Source: Trypanosoma brucei gambiense DAL972 (Eukaryota > Euglenozoa > Kinetoplastea > Trypanosomatida > Trypanosomatidae). Taken from it: a stretch of DNA of 64,000 nt. Location: positions 1,240,001 to 1,304,000 of the forward strand of contig NC_026743.1 in assembly GCF_000210295.1 (NCBI RefSeq), in the 5' to 3' direction. The position numbers and the translations under genes were made by a program. Below, one piece after another: positions 48,301 through 57,595 of this stretch (position 1 is the stretch's first letter; the number at the start of each line of letters is the position of its first letter). Below the pieces are notes generated by a model. That model did no database searches, had not been told where the DNA came from, and worked only from the letters and a program-made list of their open reading frames with translations.

Positions 48301-51300
48301 AGGAACAGCTGACAAAATTGAAAGCAGTGTACATGCACCTTTTTGTCTTTTCAGTTGTGTGGTCCTTCGGTGCAACAGGGGACCGAGAGAGTCGTAAGCC
48401 CTTTGACTGTTTTCTGCGCACATCGTTGGCAAATTTGGGCGTGCTCATTTCACTCCCACCCATTGGATGTATTCAAGATTACGAGTTCTGCGTGGAGCAG
48501 GGGCGTTGGATCCCCTGGACCGAGCGACTCCCACCCTTCATGGCCAAGGTAACAGCGAACACCTTTGCGGAAATCATTGTGCCCACAGCTGATGTGGTGT
48601 GTTACAAATTTCTCAACCGTTTGCTGCTGCAGAAGTCGTTCCACACGCTGTGCTGCGGTCCTACGGGTACGGGGAAAACAGTGGTACTCCAGCAGCTTTT
48701 GATGCACGAGATGCCAAAGGAGTTCACACCAATCTTCTTCACGTTTTCTGCTCGCACAAGTGCCAACCAAACGCAAGACCTTATCTTCTCCAAGTTTGAA
48801 GTCCGACGTCGTGCAACCCCGCAAATTTGGGGCGCCCCAGTCAACAAGAAATTTGTCATTCTTATTGACGATATGAACATGCCGGTGAAGGAGCAGTACG
48901 GCGCTCAACCACCTATTGAGATTTTGCGGCAGTACATGGATTACAAGGGATGGTATGATCGCAAGACGCGTGAGTTCTTTAATATTGTTGATATTGTCTT
49001 TTCTGGTGCTATGGGTCCACCAGGCGGTGGTAGAACACACATCAGCCAAAGATTCTTGCGACATTTTAATCTCATTGCGTTTCCAGAGGTTAATGAGGGA
49101 AGTATGGACCGTATCTTTGGTTCCATTCTGGATGCATACTTCAAACCTTTTAGTGAGGAGGTTTGTCAACTGCTGCCACAGGTGTTGAAGGCATCCATTG
49201 CTGTGTTTAATACGGTAACCAAATCGCTACGCCCAACTCCGTCGCGGTCCCATTACTTGTTTAACCTGCGTGACCTTGCTAAGGTGATCAGCGGTTTAAT
49301 AATGGCTACGCCCGAAACAACAAACTGCGCGGTTGGTCTTCTCCGCCTTTGGATTCACGAAGAGATGCGGACATTTAAGGATCGTCTCATCACTGACGCA
49401 GACAGACAATGGTTTGACCAACAGCTACGGAAGCAGGTCGAAGAGAGATTTCATATGCGTTTCAGTGAAGTGGTGCCCCCAGAAAGGGGCACTGACGGAT
49501 TGCTTTTTGCGGATTTCATTGGGAAGAAGGACGTCGCTAATCGGTACCAAGAGGTGACCTCCCCGGAGGAGCTTGTCGCAGTTCTGAAGAAGAAGTTAGA
49601 TGAGTACAACTTTGTTGCCTTCCACAAACTGCACATTGTGATGTTTTCGTATGCCGTTGAGCATATCTGTCGCATAGCCCGCGCCACCCGAAAGCCTAAT
49701 GGCCACGTTCTGTTGTTAGGCGTTGGTGGTTCAGGGAGGCAGTCCCTGTCGCGCATTGCGGCGTTTATTAATGACTTCGAAACCTTTCAAGTTGAGATTA
49801 CGAAGGGATATTCGACAAATGCTTGGCGTGAAGACATTAAGAAGGCACTTCGGCGTGTGGCTTTTCAGAACAAACAGGTTCTCTTTCTTTTCACCGACAC
49901 ACAGATTGTACATGAAGCGATGCTGGAGGACGTTAACAACCTGCTAAACTCAGGCGAGGTGCCGAACCTTTTTGAGGGTCCTGATTTGGACGAGGTGTTT
50001 ACAGCCATGAAGCCTGTTTGCATTGCTGAGAATATTTCTCTCGACAAGGTGGGTATGTACGCTCGATTTGTCAAGTTTTGCAAGTTTAATCTTCACGTTT
50101 CCCTTTGTATGTCGCCTCTGGGAGAAACTTTCCGAGGACGTCTCCGGATGTTTCCAGCACTAGTGAACTGCTGTACAATTGACTGGTTTACAGCGTGGCC
50201 CGCTCAGGCACTGCACAGTGTTGCTCATAATTACCTCAGCAACATGAAATTACTCACCCCCAAGGAAGTGGAGAGCTGTACTGAACTTTGTGTAATGATA
50301 CACGAATCTGTGGAGAAAATGTCGGAGCGCTTCCTCGAAGAGACACGGCGTCATGCGTACGTTACACCAACGTCATTCCTTGAGCTATTGCAAACTTTTA
50401 AACTTATTCTCGAGTCTCAAACGGCCAAGGGGAACATTACCAAGCAACGACTGCAGAATGGTATGGAAAAACTTCGTGAAACTGAAGACGCAGTAGCTGG
50501 TTTGCAGCAGTCTCTGGCCGAAAACCAGCCCATTCTTTTGCAGAAGAGCGAATCTATCAAGAAACTGATGGAGGAGATAATCGTTCAAACAGAATCCGCC
50601 GAGGAAACGAAGCAGGAGGCCGAGAAGGAAGAAGCTGCCGTCGCTGCGAAGCAAAGGGAATGTGCTTCCATTGAGGCCGAGGCTCAGGAACAGCTTAGTG
50701 AGGCGCTGCCAGAGTTGGATCGGGCTTTAGACAGTTTGGCGAACTTGAAGTCTTCACAAATTACTGAGGTGGCTGGTTATAAGGCGCCAACACCCGGTGT
50801 CGTCATGACGATGCAGGGTATTGCTATTCTTTTCCAGATCAAACCTGTTATGCGTGCTGGTGGTCCCATGGAAGAGAAGAAGCCCGATTACTGGGCAACA
50901 GCAAAGGAACAACTCTTGAACAACCCCAATGCATTATTGCAGCGGCTCATTAACTACGACAGGGAGCACATCAATGAACGCCTTATCCAAGCTGTAATGC
51001 CCTTAGTTTCTTCGGAAGACTTTACGCCAAAAAAGATTGCGGGTGCCAGCCAGGCTTGTGCTGCTATGTGCCAGTGGACGCACGCTATGGTCAAGTTTCA
51101 TTATGTTAACAAGAAGGTGGAACCACTGCGGCAACGGCTAGCCGTTGCGCAGGAAGATAACCGAGTGTTCCAAGAAAAGCTCCGCATTGCTCAAGTGCGG
51201 CTGGAAGCGGTCGCAATGAAGTTGGAGCGGTTGCAAGACGATAAGACCCGTGCTGAAAACGAGATGCAGGAACTAGAGCAGGTGGTTCGTATGACCGAGT

Positions 51301-54300
51301 TGAAACTTGCGAGGGCGGATATGCTTATTGACGGTTTGGGAGGGGAGAAAAAGAACTGGACAAATACCGTGCGGGAGATTGACGAGAATTTTAAGTATTT
51401 AGTGGGCGACATGCTAGCTGCTGCGGGGCAGATTGCATACGTTGGACCGTTCACAGCGACGTATCGCAGTGAACTACTAACGCAATGGACAGCTGAGCTG
51501 GATAGACATAAGCTCGTCCACCACCCTCAACTTTCCGTCTTTTACACCATGCAGGACCCCATTGTGACACAGGGTTGGAATGTAAATGGCCTGCCTACGG
51601 ATATGCTGTCAGTCGAAAACGCCCTCATCATGAGCAACGCACGCCGGTGGCCACTCATGATTGACCCACAAACTCAAGCAAATAAGTGGATCAGACAGAC
51701 ATATCCCGATGGACTAGAGATCCTGAAACCAACCCAAAAGGATTTAGTGAAGCGCATTGAGTACGCCGTTCGATCGGGACGGCCCGTACTATTGGAGAAT
51801 GTGGGGGAAAATATTGATGCCACCCTTGCGCCACTACTAGCCAAACAGACGTTTATAGAGGGTGGACAAGAGATGATCCGTCTTTCCGAGCATCCGATCC
51901 CGTGGAATCCAGATTTTAAGTTCTTTATGACCACAAAGTTACCGAACCCGCACTATATCCCCGAGGTAATGGTGCAGGTGACGCTGCTTAACTTTTTCAT
52001 TACTCCTCAGGGACTTGAAGACCAGCTGCTTGGTGTTGTGGTTGGGCAAGAACGAAAGGAACTAGAGATGCGTAGGAGCGATCTTATCAAGACAAATGCA
52101 GCGATGCGGGCGGAGGTTGCAAACATCCAAACGACGATTTTGCGGAAGATGGAAGAGGTCAAGGGTGATATTCTAGATGATGAGAGCCTCATTGAATACT
52201 TGAAGCAGTCGAAAACCACAACCAAGGAGATCAATGACAAAGTGGCGGAAGCAGAGCAGGCTGAAATAGAGATTAACGCCAGTCGTGAACTCTACCGCCC
52301 GGTGTCGCGTCACTCCTCATGCTTATACTTCTGCTGCGCGACGCTTTCCAATGTAGACCCTATGTATCAATATTCTTTGCAGTGGTTTGTTCGGTTGTTT
52401 ATTAATGGCATTGAATCGTCGGAAGCTTCCGACAACCTGGAGACGCGGCTTCAGAATCTTCAGGACTACTTTACGTACAGCTTCTACCAAAATATCAGTC
52501 GCTCACTTTTTGAGAAACACAAAATCATGTTTTCGTTCTACTTGTGTATACGGATTCTGCAGCAGAAGGACGCCATTGACGAGTCTGAATTCCGCTTCCT
52601 CCTTCAAGGCCCTTCGGTAACATTCAAAACGATGCCTAACCCATCACCCTCCTGGCTCACGGAGTCTACGTGGTTAGATCTCTGTTATCTGTCGAAGAAG
52701 TTCCCTGTGTTCAACGGTTTCGAAGCTCACATTTCCAGAAATGTCGATTTCTACAGGGGAATTTTCATGTCTCCCTCAGCGCACAAGGAGGCGCTGCTAC
52801 CACCGTATGAGAAGGAAGTTACTCCGTTGCAGAGGATGATGTTCCTCAGATGTCTTCGACCCGATAAGTTAATGGAAGCTGTGCAAGATTTCGTCAGCAG
52901 TGAGCTAGGAGAACGCTTCATCCGCCCACCGCCGTTTGACTTATTTACCTCCTTCAAGGAATCCAGTCCAACAGCGCCGCTTATTTTCATACTCTCTCAG
53001 GGAGCGGATCCATTCGAGGACTGGAAGAAGTTTGCGGAGCAAAACAACATGGGTAAAAAATTGTCAGATATTTCACTAGGTCAAGGCCAAGGTCCGAGAG
53101 CCGAGCGGATGCTGCAAGAGGGCATGGAGAATGGTACATGGGTACTCTTGCAGAACTGCCACCTGGCAACATCATGGATGCCAACACTTGAACGGTTAGT
53201 AGAGGGAATGAAGTACGGTATTCATTCCTCTTTCCGACTGTGGCTTACCTCTATGCCTAGTCCTCACTTCCCTGCAACGGTTCTGCAGAACGGTGTGAAG
53301 ATAACCAATGAACCACCTAAGGGAATGCGAGCTAATGTCACACGTTCTGTGTTGAGTTACCGTCCGGATTACCTGGACACTTGCAAGAAGTCAACAGAGT
53401 TTAAAAAGCTTTTCTTCGCCATGTCGTTCTTCCACGCCCTTATCCAGGAGCGTAGGAAGTTTGGTCCGCTAGGGTGGAATATTCCGTACGAGTACACTTC
53501 CGGAGATTTGGGTTGTTGTGTGGCGCAGATTCGAATGTTCCTTGACAAGTACGAAGAAATTCCCTACAAGGTCATCAAGGAATTGAGTGGAAACATTCAC
53601 TATGGCGGCCGTGTTACGGACGATTGGGATCGTCGAACACTGAATACATTGTTGGAGGTGTTTGTACATCCTGATGTGATGAAGGATGGCTACAAATTTT
53701 CTCCGTCGGGCACCTACAATTCTATACCTGTTGGATCACAGAAGAGCTATCTAGATTACATTGAGACCTGGCCGATGAATACAAACCCTGAAATATTTGG
53801 CTTGCACGAAAATGCAGACATCACGTGCGCACGTAATGAAACATTTGAGACATTAGAGGCAATTCTCTCTCTGCAGGGCGAGGCTGCGCCGAAGAGTGCC
53901 TCAGGTCAGTCTCCGGATGAGGTGGTTGTGGAGTTAGCTAAACTTATTAGAAAGCGCGTAAGTGAGCCATTTAATATTCCCGATTTTCAGAAGAAGTATC
54001 CAACAATGTATGAAGATTCTATGAACACTGTGTTGGTGCAGGAGGCCATTCGATTCAATCGTCTCACCGCTGTTGTGCGCGAAACGCTGGAAGCCCTTCC
54101 CCTTGCTATTAAAGGTGAGGTGCTGATGAGCCGGGAACTGGAGGAGGCATACCGCTGTCTCTACAATAATCAAGTGCCTGCACAATGGGCTGAACGTGCT
54201 TATCCGAGTCTCAAACCACTTGGAGCTTGGGTGGATGACTTGGTTATGCGTTTGGAGATGATTTCATCATGGTACGAAGAGGGTCATCCGTCTGTTTACT

Positions 54301-54761
54301 GGATTTCAGGATTTTACTTTCCTCAAGCATTCCTTACAGGCATTTTACAGAATTTTGCGCGTAAGATGCAAATATCCATTGATACTGTCAGTTACGGCTT
54401 CGAGTGGATGAAAGATGACCCTGAGAAAATCACTAGCCATCCAAAAACTGGTTGCTATGTCCACGGTGTTTTTATTGAAGGTGCAAGGATTGACCGCAGC
54501 AGCCTCAAACTTGTGGAGTCGATGCCGAAGGTGCTGTTCGAACAGGCTCCTTTATTGTGGTTACAACCCATCATAAACAGAGAGAAGCCAACTGATAGTG
54601 TTTACATTTGCCCACTTTACAAAACCCTGCGTCGTGCAGGTACGCTAAGCACCACTGGGCACTCCACAAACTATGTTCTCACTGTCGAGATACCTACGTC
54701 CGTTTGTCCCAAACACTGGGTGAAGCGCGGCGTTGCTATGGTTTGCGCGTTGAATACGTAA
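42333..54761 (+). CDS. Axonemal dynein heavy chain, inner-arm type
   Basis: The 4142-residue protein is a flagellar motor ATPase. The N-terminal 1300 residues are the tail and linker. P-loops of the AAA ring are at about 1479 (AAA1, GPAGTGKT, followed by CFDEFNR), 1760 (AAA2, GPTMGGKT), 2109 (AAA3, GPTGTGKT) and 2463 (AAA4, GVGGSGRQS, where Arg replaces Lys as usual for axonemal chains). Antiparallel coiled coils at about 2700-2800 and 2930-3030 form the stalk, with the microtubule-binding domain near 2846-2926. AAA5, AAA6 and the C-terminal beta-barrel domain follow. Length and AAA1/AAA2 sequence fit the single-headed inner-arm group (DNAH3/6/7/12/1-like) rather than outer-arm or cytoplasmic dynein. 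The start is the first ATG after the acceptor, 57 nt inside the longest frame. The exact inner-arm class needs a tree. Confidence 0.93.
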   Translation: MSISYKELIALRRAHLARQGQNAPLSPGRSELQASQVGASSETAVVRVDDVSPQLEIEGRPQETLPEWLVDEQQPTVGLSHLPWSQSVEGRYTTEEEVPRAEEPKVMVPHETIKGDLPRMEVMRRWRRRYDKYSLLELLKEKNVVADGRFSWEESEANQSLLPLHVFDNVSYEELSPSDWMSKRDETGGVVCLALPDANVCSWVRGWVTGWDEETNVLTVRLCDAGAATGDPKQTKGTVVRLHRLYVCFNAENPENFAERFAGAYRMRNLLKSVLRQQTFVDAIPTDEFQTVDPYALERVHQLCLNTPKLLQKQDLLQVTKVLNDVRSDYSHVMNRELLNHTVKNGALQELLGGAELPVDRPHVQVQKCGVHELRHNCFRSIVSSFLSNSITARSEIAIAILQRVREGNEVLMARRVFRTSKVPDEQVTLTLNAFEDVQVTSVRENAQFVREKWIPGITEFIKRICSDCDENEDVTLKVRECDYETCKVRGLMNTITLQMEDTLRWVLTNALSEFASFVEECAKYTVKVHSMFDVEVVPHPDLKRARIVPLFKVSLVDGEERNLVWSSSISDFLSMLTEVVYRCLALHTGARSVERRLFTFLFDSHTAFLSSLHDDDPACTSCLRRLTEAVERAGKPLDEYIATFGDVQELIALDVKQYIEDFKQKFPTTKGVEEEILRYNQKQKDVSEMIPRQKDLGLFQVDCTDLKKRLTWKCNQVVNSILDVMLNRANTKATFVINSFQELRDTLVKPTRTPEEVVDRQDFIKAIPEKVFDLQAVISEIQQVYAILDTFHVPFSEEDFNKKWTAIAWPARLDDDIIQRQVDLEQTKRSLTLNLRKSQEAFSEKVVQLQHTVASFNRRSNVNKMNEIVGDVNNILENIRQLLETANEFNTHENLLLLEKTDYTMVRDLQSDFEPYASLWLTVHDWNVALREWQARPFPEIDAEAMEKRVMNNYHTISRCCVDPKLTELLTEIAKKTKAKIEEFQPILPFVKFLRTEGMKDRHWDQISKEIGRDIRPGKTIMTISDVKPLMTVEYEEILLRISEVASREYQIETSLRKMKEEWEKISFDVQPYKSTGCYLVTKDAVDTIQEVLDDQMLITQSLGFSPFKKMFEADIAAWEASLKRVQCVMDEWLICQKAWLYLEPIFQSEDITRQLPRETERFKKVNGNWHYLTNEAHEKKLVLDFCAIPDSLSKFKDNNDELELIQRGLNQYLASKRSAFARFYFLSDDELLTILSEARDPRKIQPHFRKLFENIMEIDMRDPGNEMFGMYSQMREYVPFDQGILPRRNIENWLSEIEHMMRISIRSQLSKGVKDCAEKGRQNLILNAPGQVAIAVSQIMWTASCESSIKEHGSLEPYMPKARENLMSLVETVRQPLSTLQRVNISGLITIEVHAKDIVEKLTEDKVDSIYAFEWISQLRSYWENNDCYLRQVEAQFQYGGEYLGNSTRLVVTPLTDRIYLTLTGAMHMFLGGAPAGPAGTGKTETVKDLAKAVAKQCVVFNCQEGMTYASMGKFFKGLAQAGAWACFDEFNRIDVEVLSVVAQQVSTLQEASRSKQFRIPFEGTEIIVDPSYSVFITMNPGYAGRTELPDNLKVLFRPVACMVPDYAMIAEIRLFSFGYSNSRTLAQKMVATFRLSSEQLSSQDHYDFGMRAVNTVISAAGLMKRECPDEEEDVLLLRALHDSNAPKFLDEDLLLFSGIISDLFPGVELPTRDYGSLLSTLKEKAVTFRVEPTDMFLKKCIQLYEMNILRHGQMLVGPTMGGKTSASRVLQAAMTKLRVELNEERYAQVCIHALNPKSITMAQLYGGFDDATGEWRDGLIGELFRIAARDTTDTKQWIYFDGPVDALWIESMNTVLDDNKKLCLISGEIIAMTPYMSCWFEVEDLAVASPATVSRAGMIYMEPLGCIGVDAFIKTWKDYRLPSSMEPYKDELEKLCSELFPLLIEFVQQQVVEYCPSVWPNLLISCFNIYEVLLEPFTPTRIAEVPEEQLTKLKAVYMHLFVFSVVWSFGATGDRESRKPFDCFLRTSLANLGVLISLPPIGCIQDYEFCVEQGRWIPWTERLPPFMAKVTANTFAEIIVPTADVVCYKFLNRLLLQKSFHTLCCGPTGTGKTVVLQQLLMHEMPKEFTPIFFTFSARTSANQTQDLIFSKFEVRRRATPQIWGAPVNKKFVILIDDMNMPVKEQYGAQPPIEILRQYMDYKGWYDRKTREFFNIVDIVFSGAMGPPGGGRTHISQRFLRHFNLIAFPEVNEGSMDRIFGSILDAYFKPFSEEVCQLLPQVLKASIAVFNTVTKSLRPTPSRSHYLFNLRDLAKVISGLIMATPETTNCAVGLLRLWIHEEMRTFKDRLITDADRQWFDQQLRKQVEERFHMRFSEVVPPERGTDGLLFADFIGKKDVANRYQEVTSPEELVAVLKKKLDEYNFVAFHKLHIVMFSYAVEHICRIARATRKPNGHVLLLGVGGSGRQSLSRIAAFINDFETFQVEITKGYSTNAWREDIKKALRRVAFQNKQVLFLFTDTQIVHEAMLEDVNNLLNSGEVPNLFEGPDLDEVFTAMKPVCIAENISLDKVGMYARFVKFCKFNLHVSLCMSPLGETFRGRLRMFPALVNCCTIDWFTAWPAQALHSVAHNYLSNMKLLTPKEVESCTELCVMIHESVEKMSERFLEETRRHAYVTPTSFLELLQTFKLILESQTAKGNITKQRLQNGMEKLRETEDAVAGLQQSLAENQPILLQKSESIKKLMEEIIVQTESAEETKQEAEKEEAAVAAKQRECASIEAEAQEQLSEALPELDRALDSLANLKSSQITEVAGYKAPTPGVVMTMQGIAILFQIKPVMRAGGPMEEKKPDYWATAKEQLLNNPNALLQRLINYDREHINERLIQAVMPLVSSEDFTPKKIAGASQACAAMCQWTHAMVKFHYVNKKVEPLRQRLAVAQEDNRVFQEKLRIAQVRLEAVAMKLERLQDDKTRAENEMQELEQVVRMTELKLARADMLIDGLGGEKKNWTNTVREIDENFKYLVGDMLAAAGQIAYVGPFTATYRSELLTQWTAELDRHKLVHHPQLSVFYTMQDPIVTQGWNVNGLPTDMLSVENALIMSNARRWPLMIDPQTQANKWIRQTYPDGLEILKPTQKDLVKRIEYAVRSGRPVLLENVGENIDATLAPLLAKQTFIEGGQEMIRLSEHPIPWNPDFKFFMTTKLPNPHYIPEVMVQVTLLNFFITPQGLEDQLLGVVVGQERKELEMRRSDLIKTNAAMRAEVANIQTTILRKMEEVKGDILDDESLIEYLKQSKTTTKEINDKVAEAEQAEIEINASRELYRPVSRHSSCLYFCCATLSNVDPMYQYSLQWFVRLFINGIESSEASDNLETRLQNLQDYFTYSFYQNISRSLFEKHKIMFSFYLCIRILQQKDAIDESEFRFLLQGPSVTFKTMPNPSPSWLTESTWLDLCYLSKKFPVFNGFEAHISRNVDFYRGIFMSPSAHKEALLPPYEKEVTPLQRMMFLRCLRPDKLMEAVQDFVSSELGERFIRPPPFDLFTSFKESSPTAPLIFILSQGADPFEDWKKFAEQNNMGKKLSDISLGQGQGPRAERMLQEGMENGTWVLLQNCHLATSWMPTLERLVEGMKYGIHSSFRLWLTSMPSPHFPATVLQNGVKITNEPPKGMRANVTRSVLSYRPDYLDTCKKSTEFKKLFFAMSFFHALIQERRKFGPLGWNIPYEYTSGDLGCCVAQIRMFLDKYEEIPYKVIKELSGNIHYGGRVTDDWDRRTLNTLLEVFVHPDVMKDGYKFSPSGTYNSIPVGSQKSYLDYIETWPMNTNPEIFGLHENADITCARNETFETLEAILSLQGEAAPKSASGQSPDEVVVELAKLIRKRVSEPFNIPDFQKKYPTMYEDSMNTVLVQEAIRFNRLTAVVRETLEALPLAIKGEVLMSRELEEAYRCLYNNQVPAQWAERAYPSLKPLGAWVDDLVMRLEMISSWYEEGHPSVYWISGFYFPQAFLTGILQNFARKMQISIDTVSYGFEWMKDDPEKITSHPKTGCYVHGVFIEGARIDRSSLKLVESMPKVLFEQAPLLWLQPIINREKPTDSVYICPLYKTLRRAGTLSTTGHSTNYVLTVEIPTSVCPKHWVKRGVAMVCALNT

Positions 54762-56160
54762 AAACATTCGTCGAAACGCCATGTACCTGAGAGGAGGTCA
54801 TTATTTCCTGTTTTTGTTGTGTGTCTGTGTAAACCTGTTTATGTGTTTAGTTGTCTTTTTTGTTGTTGGTTGACTTGAACATTTAGATGCAGGACAGTTC
54901 CGTTTACTTATTTTTCTTACCCACCTCCCCTTTTTTATCTTTTTTTCTCCTTCGTTAACTTTTCAAACCCACTTTATGTACACAGTATTCTATAGAGAAA
55001 TAAGGGGGGGGGAAGAGACCGTTTTTCTTCTTTGATGACTCGGGACTTTCCAGTGGGTGGATGTACACGTTCGATACGCCATGAGTATGTATTTCTCTAC
55101 ACCCATATACATCTCGTACTAACTTTCTTTTATTTCTGAACCTCGCACTTCAAGACTCGTACTTGTGTTTTCCCCGTTCACCATATTTCACTTCCTCTCT
55201 TCCTCCATCTTTTTGTTCCTTCGGATAATATACGTTACATATAGCGTCCTTATATTCAGCAAGGGGGGAAAATGACAGAAACAGCAACAGTTCGATGATT
55301 TGGGTGGCAATTCGACTACCTCATTGCGACCTGTGGTGAGGTTATTGTTTTTTTTTGTACGTGTGGGAGGGGAATTCGCTACTACTTTCTGTGGGAAGAT
55401 TGACTCGCTGCAATTTCCTCTTGTGAACATATGAGTCGTGTGTCTTGCGTTACCATGATCGGACAGAGTGATGGTGAATGGCATATGCTTTTGTTATGCA
55501 ATATGTGTGCTGGTGAAGTAATTATTCCGTGTGTGTGTTTGTGTGTGATCTACCTTCTCATTGGTATCATATATGTGATGCTGTGGTGTGTAACGTGCTC
55601 GAGTGGATGCATGAATAAAATGAGACTACGACAGAATATTTCATTTCTTCGTTTTCTAATGCTCTTGTCCTACACAACTCCTCAATGTAGTCAAGTGACA
55701 AATCTATTAATGTGTCCCCACCTGTTGTTTCCGATCCTTACGGCCATTTCCCGTCAACAACACGCGCTGCATGTAAATACGCAGAGATTCGTACAACTCT
55801 GTAGTTTGTGGAATAGCGCAAGTTGTTTTAGAGGTTGAATGAACCCGGGTTGAGTTGCATAGAGCTACGATTACAATGGAGGTACAAGCTATCAACACGG
55901 ATTGAAGGAGAGGTATAACGAATGCAGGTATACGAGTATTTAATTAGTGTATATTTCCTCTTCCCTTTGAGGGCAAATGTATTCTTAACTTTATAACAAA
56001 GAATAGGTGTACAACCTTAATGTATACAATACTTCTGGTTTGCTGTTTTAAAAATTATTGTCTTTGTTCCTTTTTCGTACAAATTACTGTTACGACTTCA
56101 CTTCCCCTTCCTGTTGGTCTTCTTCATTTATGCCTGACCACCGGACAGCGCATCAGTAAC
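54762..56160 (+). other. 1.4 kb intergenic region, dynein to RPS10
   Basis: T/C-rich and T-run segments (54932-54955, 55349-55355) lie among unremarkable sequence. A frame of 135 codons at 55431-55838 has no recognisable domain, is Cys- and Leu-rich and lacks a good acceptor, so it is not called. A frame opening at 56020 is the upstream extension of RPS10. Confidence 0.55.
56101..56148 (+). promoter_or_regulatory. Candidate spliced-leader acceptor for RPS10 copy 1
   Basis: A C/T tract (56101-56128) is followed by the first AG at 56147-56148, giving a 12-nt leader. It excludes the in-frame ATG at 56020 as the start. Confidence 0.6.
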
Positions 56161-56679
56161 ATGACCACATACGTCCCCAAGAGCTCGCGCGATGATGTAT
56201 ACCGCTTCTTCTTCACTGAGGGCGTTGTTTCCTGCAAGAAGGACCCCCTCGGCACGTGGAAGGGAACTCTTGGTGGCAAGACGTTCAAGCTTCCCACTCT
56301 ACAGGTAATGCAACTGATGCGTTCCCTGAAGAGCCGTGGCCTCATTAAGGAGCAATTCGCCTGGCGCCACTTCTACTGGACTCTAAATGATGAAGGCATC
56401 AACTACATGCGGAAATACCTCTATCTGGGAGCAGATGCTGTGCCGAACACTCACAAGGTGGACCACAAGACCTTTGAACGCGAAGGCGGACGCGGGCGTG
56501 GGCGCGGTGATGGCCGTGGCCGTGGGCGCGGGTTCGGACGTGGCCGTGGCGAGGGCCGTGGCTTCGGACGTGGACGCGGTGAAGGCCGTGGCCGTGGTTT
56601 CCATAGTGAGCGCGACCAGTACCGCGCCGGCGCTGCTGCCCAAGGCGAGGATGCCGCGCCCGTTGCTGCGGTTGAGTAG
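56161..56679 (+). CDS. RPS10: 40S ribosomal protein S10 (eS10), copy 1
   Basis: The protein has 172 residues. eS10 lies in the 40S head near the mRNA entry side. Residues 1-100 are the conserved S10 winged-helix domain, with DPLGTWKG near 30 and FYWTLNDEGINYMRKYL near 75-90. Residues about 108-150 form a long Arg-Gly repeat tail with GRGRG, GFGRGRG and GEGRG units, likely an arginine-methylation region, followed by an acidic/Ala end. Compared with copy 2 I find one synonymous change, in the Pro codon at residue 6 (CCC here, CCA there). The start at 56161 matches copy 2 and the short-leader acceptor. Confidence 0.96.
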   Translation: MTTYVPKSSRDDVYRFFFTEGVVSCKKDPLGTWKGTLGGKTFKLPTLQVMQLMRSLKSRGLIKEQFAWRHFYWTLNDEGINYMRKYLYLGADAVPNTHKVDHKTFEREGGRGRGRGDGRGRGRGFGRGRGEGRGFGRGRGEGRGRGFHSERDQYRAGAAAQGEDAAPVAAVE

Positions 56680-56865
56680 GAACGGTTTGGGTTACTGATG
56701 GCATTGTGTTTGTGTGGTGTTTATTTTATTAATTTATGCTTAACTGCGTCTCTTCTTGGTCATCTTACGGTGGTCATTGTTGGTCGTTGGTTTCTACAAT
56801 CATTAAATGGCTGAGCGGTTATTTTTGTTTAAGGGGGCTGGAGGCGGACTCTATCATTCTTATGA

Positions 56866-56889
56866 TTCTTTTTGTTTTTCCCAAACTAG
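56866..56889 (+). promoter_or_regulatory. Intact-looking acceptor before the RPS10 pseudogene
   Basis: A T/C tract ends at about 56882 and the first AG is at 56888-56889, ten nucleotides before the RPS10-like reading frame. The pseudogene may therefore still be trans-spliced. Confidence 0.45.
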
Positions 56890-56896
56890 GTAGACA

Positions 56897-57316
56897 GTGA
56901 GTGCTGACGGGTCCAAAGGCTTGTGCGATGATGTATACCGCTTCTTCAGGGAGGGCGTTGTTTGCTCCGAGAAGGACCCCCTCGGCACGTGGAAGGGAAG
57001 TCTTGGCGAGAAAACTTTTAAAATTCTCAATGCGCAGTTTACAGAAGTGTTAAAATCGCCAAAGAGTCATGGCCTTGTCAAAGAACAGTCTCCTCGGCAC
57101 AGCGTGTGGTGGACACTGAATGTCGACGGCGTGAACTACATGCGGAGCTACCTCTGCTTAGACGGGGATGTGATGCCGCCCTGTGACAAAGTGGATGCGG
57201 AGCCACACAAAAGCGACTCCACAAATGGCAGTTGTGGTGGGCGCGGAGGGGGTGGGAGACGTGGTGGATTCGGTTTTTTTTGGGAGGGGTGGTCCTCCTC
57301 CTACAGCAGAAGATAG
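56897..57316 (+). pseudogene. Decayed RPS10-like copy without a start codon
   Basis: A frame of 139 codons, open from just after a TAG (56891-56893) to the stop at 57314-57316, is clearly related to RPS10: DDVYRFF, DPLGTWKGSLG, then WWTLNVDGVNYMR. It has no ATG. The first codon available is GTG, and the first in-frame Met falls inside the conserved NYMR motif, so an intact S10 domain cannot be made by normal initiation. Relative to the intact genes it has a 3-nt deletion (FFFTEG becomes FFREG), many amino acid changes, and has lost most of the Arg-Gly tail, keeping only a Gly/Arg remnant before a changed C-terminus. Yet no frameshift or internal stop has accumulated, which is odd for old decay. 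It lies between the two intact copies and has a plausible acceptor. A non-AUG-initiated product is possible but unsupported. Confidence 0.8.
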
Positions 57317-57561
57317 GAATGGATTTCCTTCGGTTGAGAAATGAGAACTTTTGGGTTCTTGTGTGACGGTTTGTCCGCATAGTGACTTGTTAATTTTCAT
57401 CAATACATACACCCCTTAAAGTCTTCCCAGCGTGGAGTAGGCTATGCGCTACGTTACCGTTCTCATTTTGTTTCCTCGAAATATTAAGTCAAATTTATCT
57501 AAATTTGTATCTTGGTTTAGGGTAGCCGACCACATCTTTGCTATTATCGCTCTATTCCACC

Positions 57562-57588
57562 TTTTTTTTCTTTTACAACGACAAATAG
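57562..57588 (+). promoter_or_regulatory. Candidate spliced-leader acceptor for RPS10 copy 2
   Basis: A T-rich tract (57559-57575) is followed by the first AG at 57587-57588, leaving a 7-nt leader before the ATG at 57596. Confidence 0.55.
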
Positions 57589-57595
57589 GCAAACA

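Noticed and set aside
48450..49169. Antisense frame of 239 codons inside the dynein gene
   Set aside because: It is the complement of a conserved AAA3 coding region, with no independent signal.
55431..55838. Open frame of 135 codons between the dynein and RPS10
   Set aside because: It is rich in Cys and Leu, lacks domain similarity and a good acceptor, and lies in what is probably the dynein 3' UTR. A small membrane protein cannot be fully excluded.
56020..56160. Upstream in-frame ATG extending RPS10 copy 1 by 47 residues
   Set aside because: The acceptor at 56147-56148 removes it, and copy 2 has no such extension.
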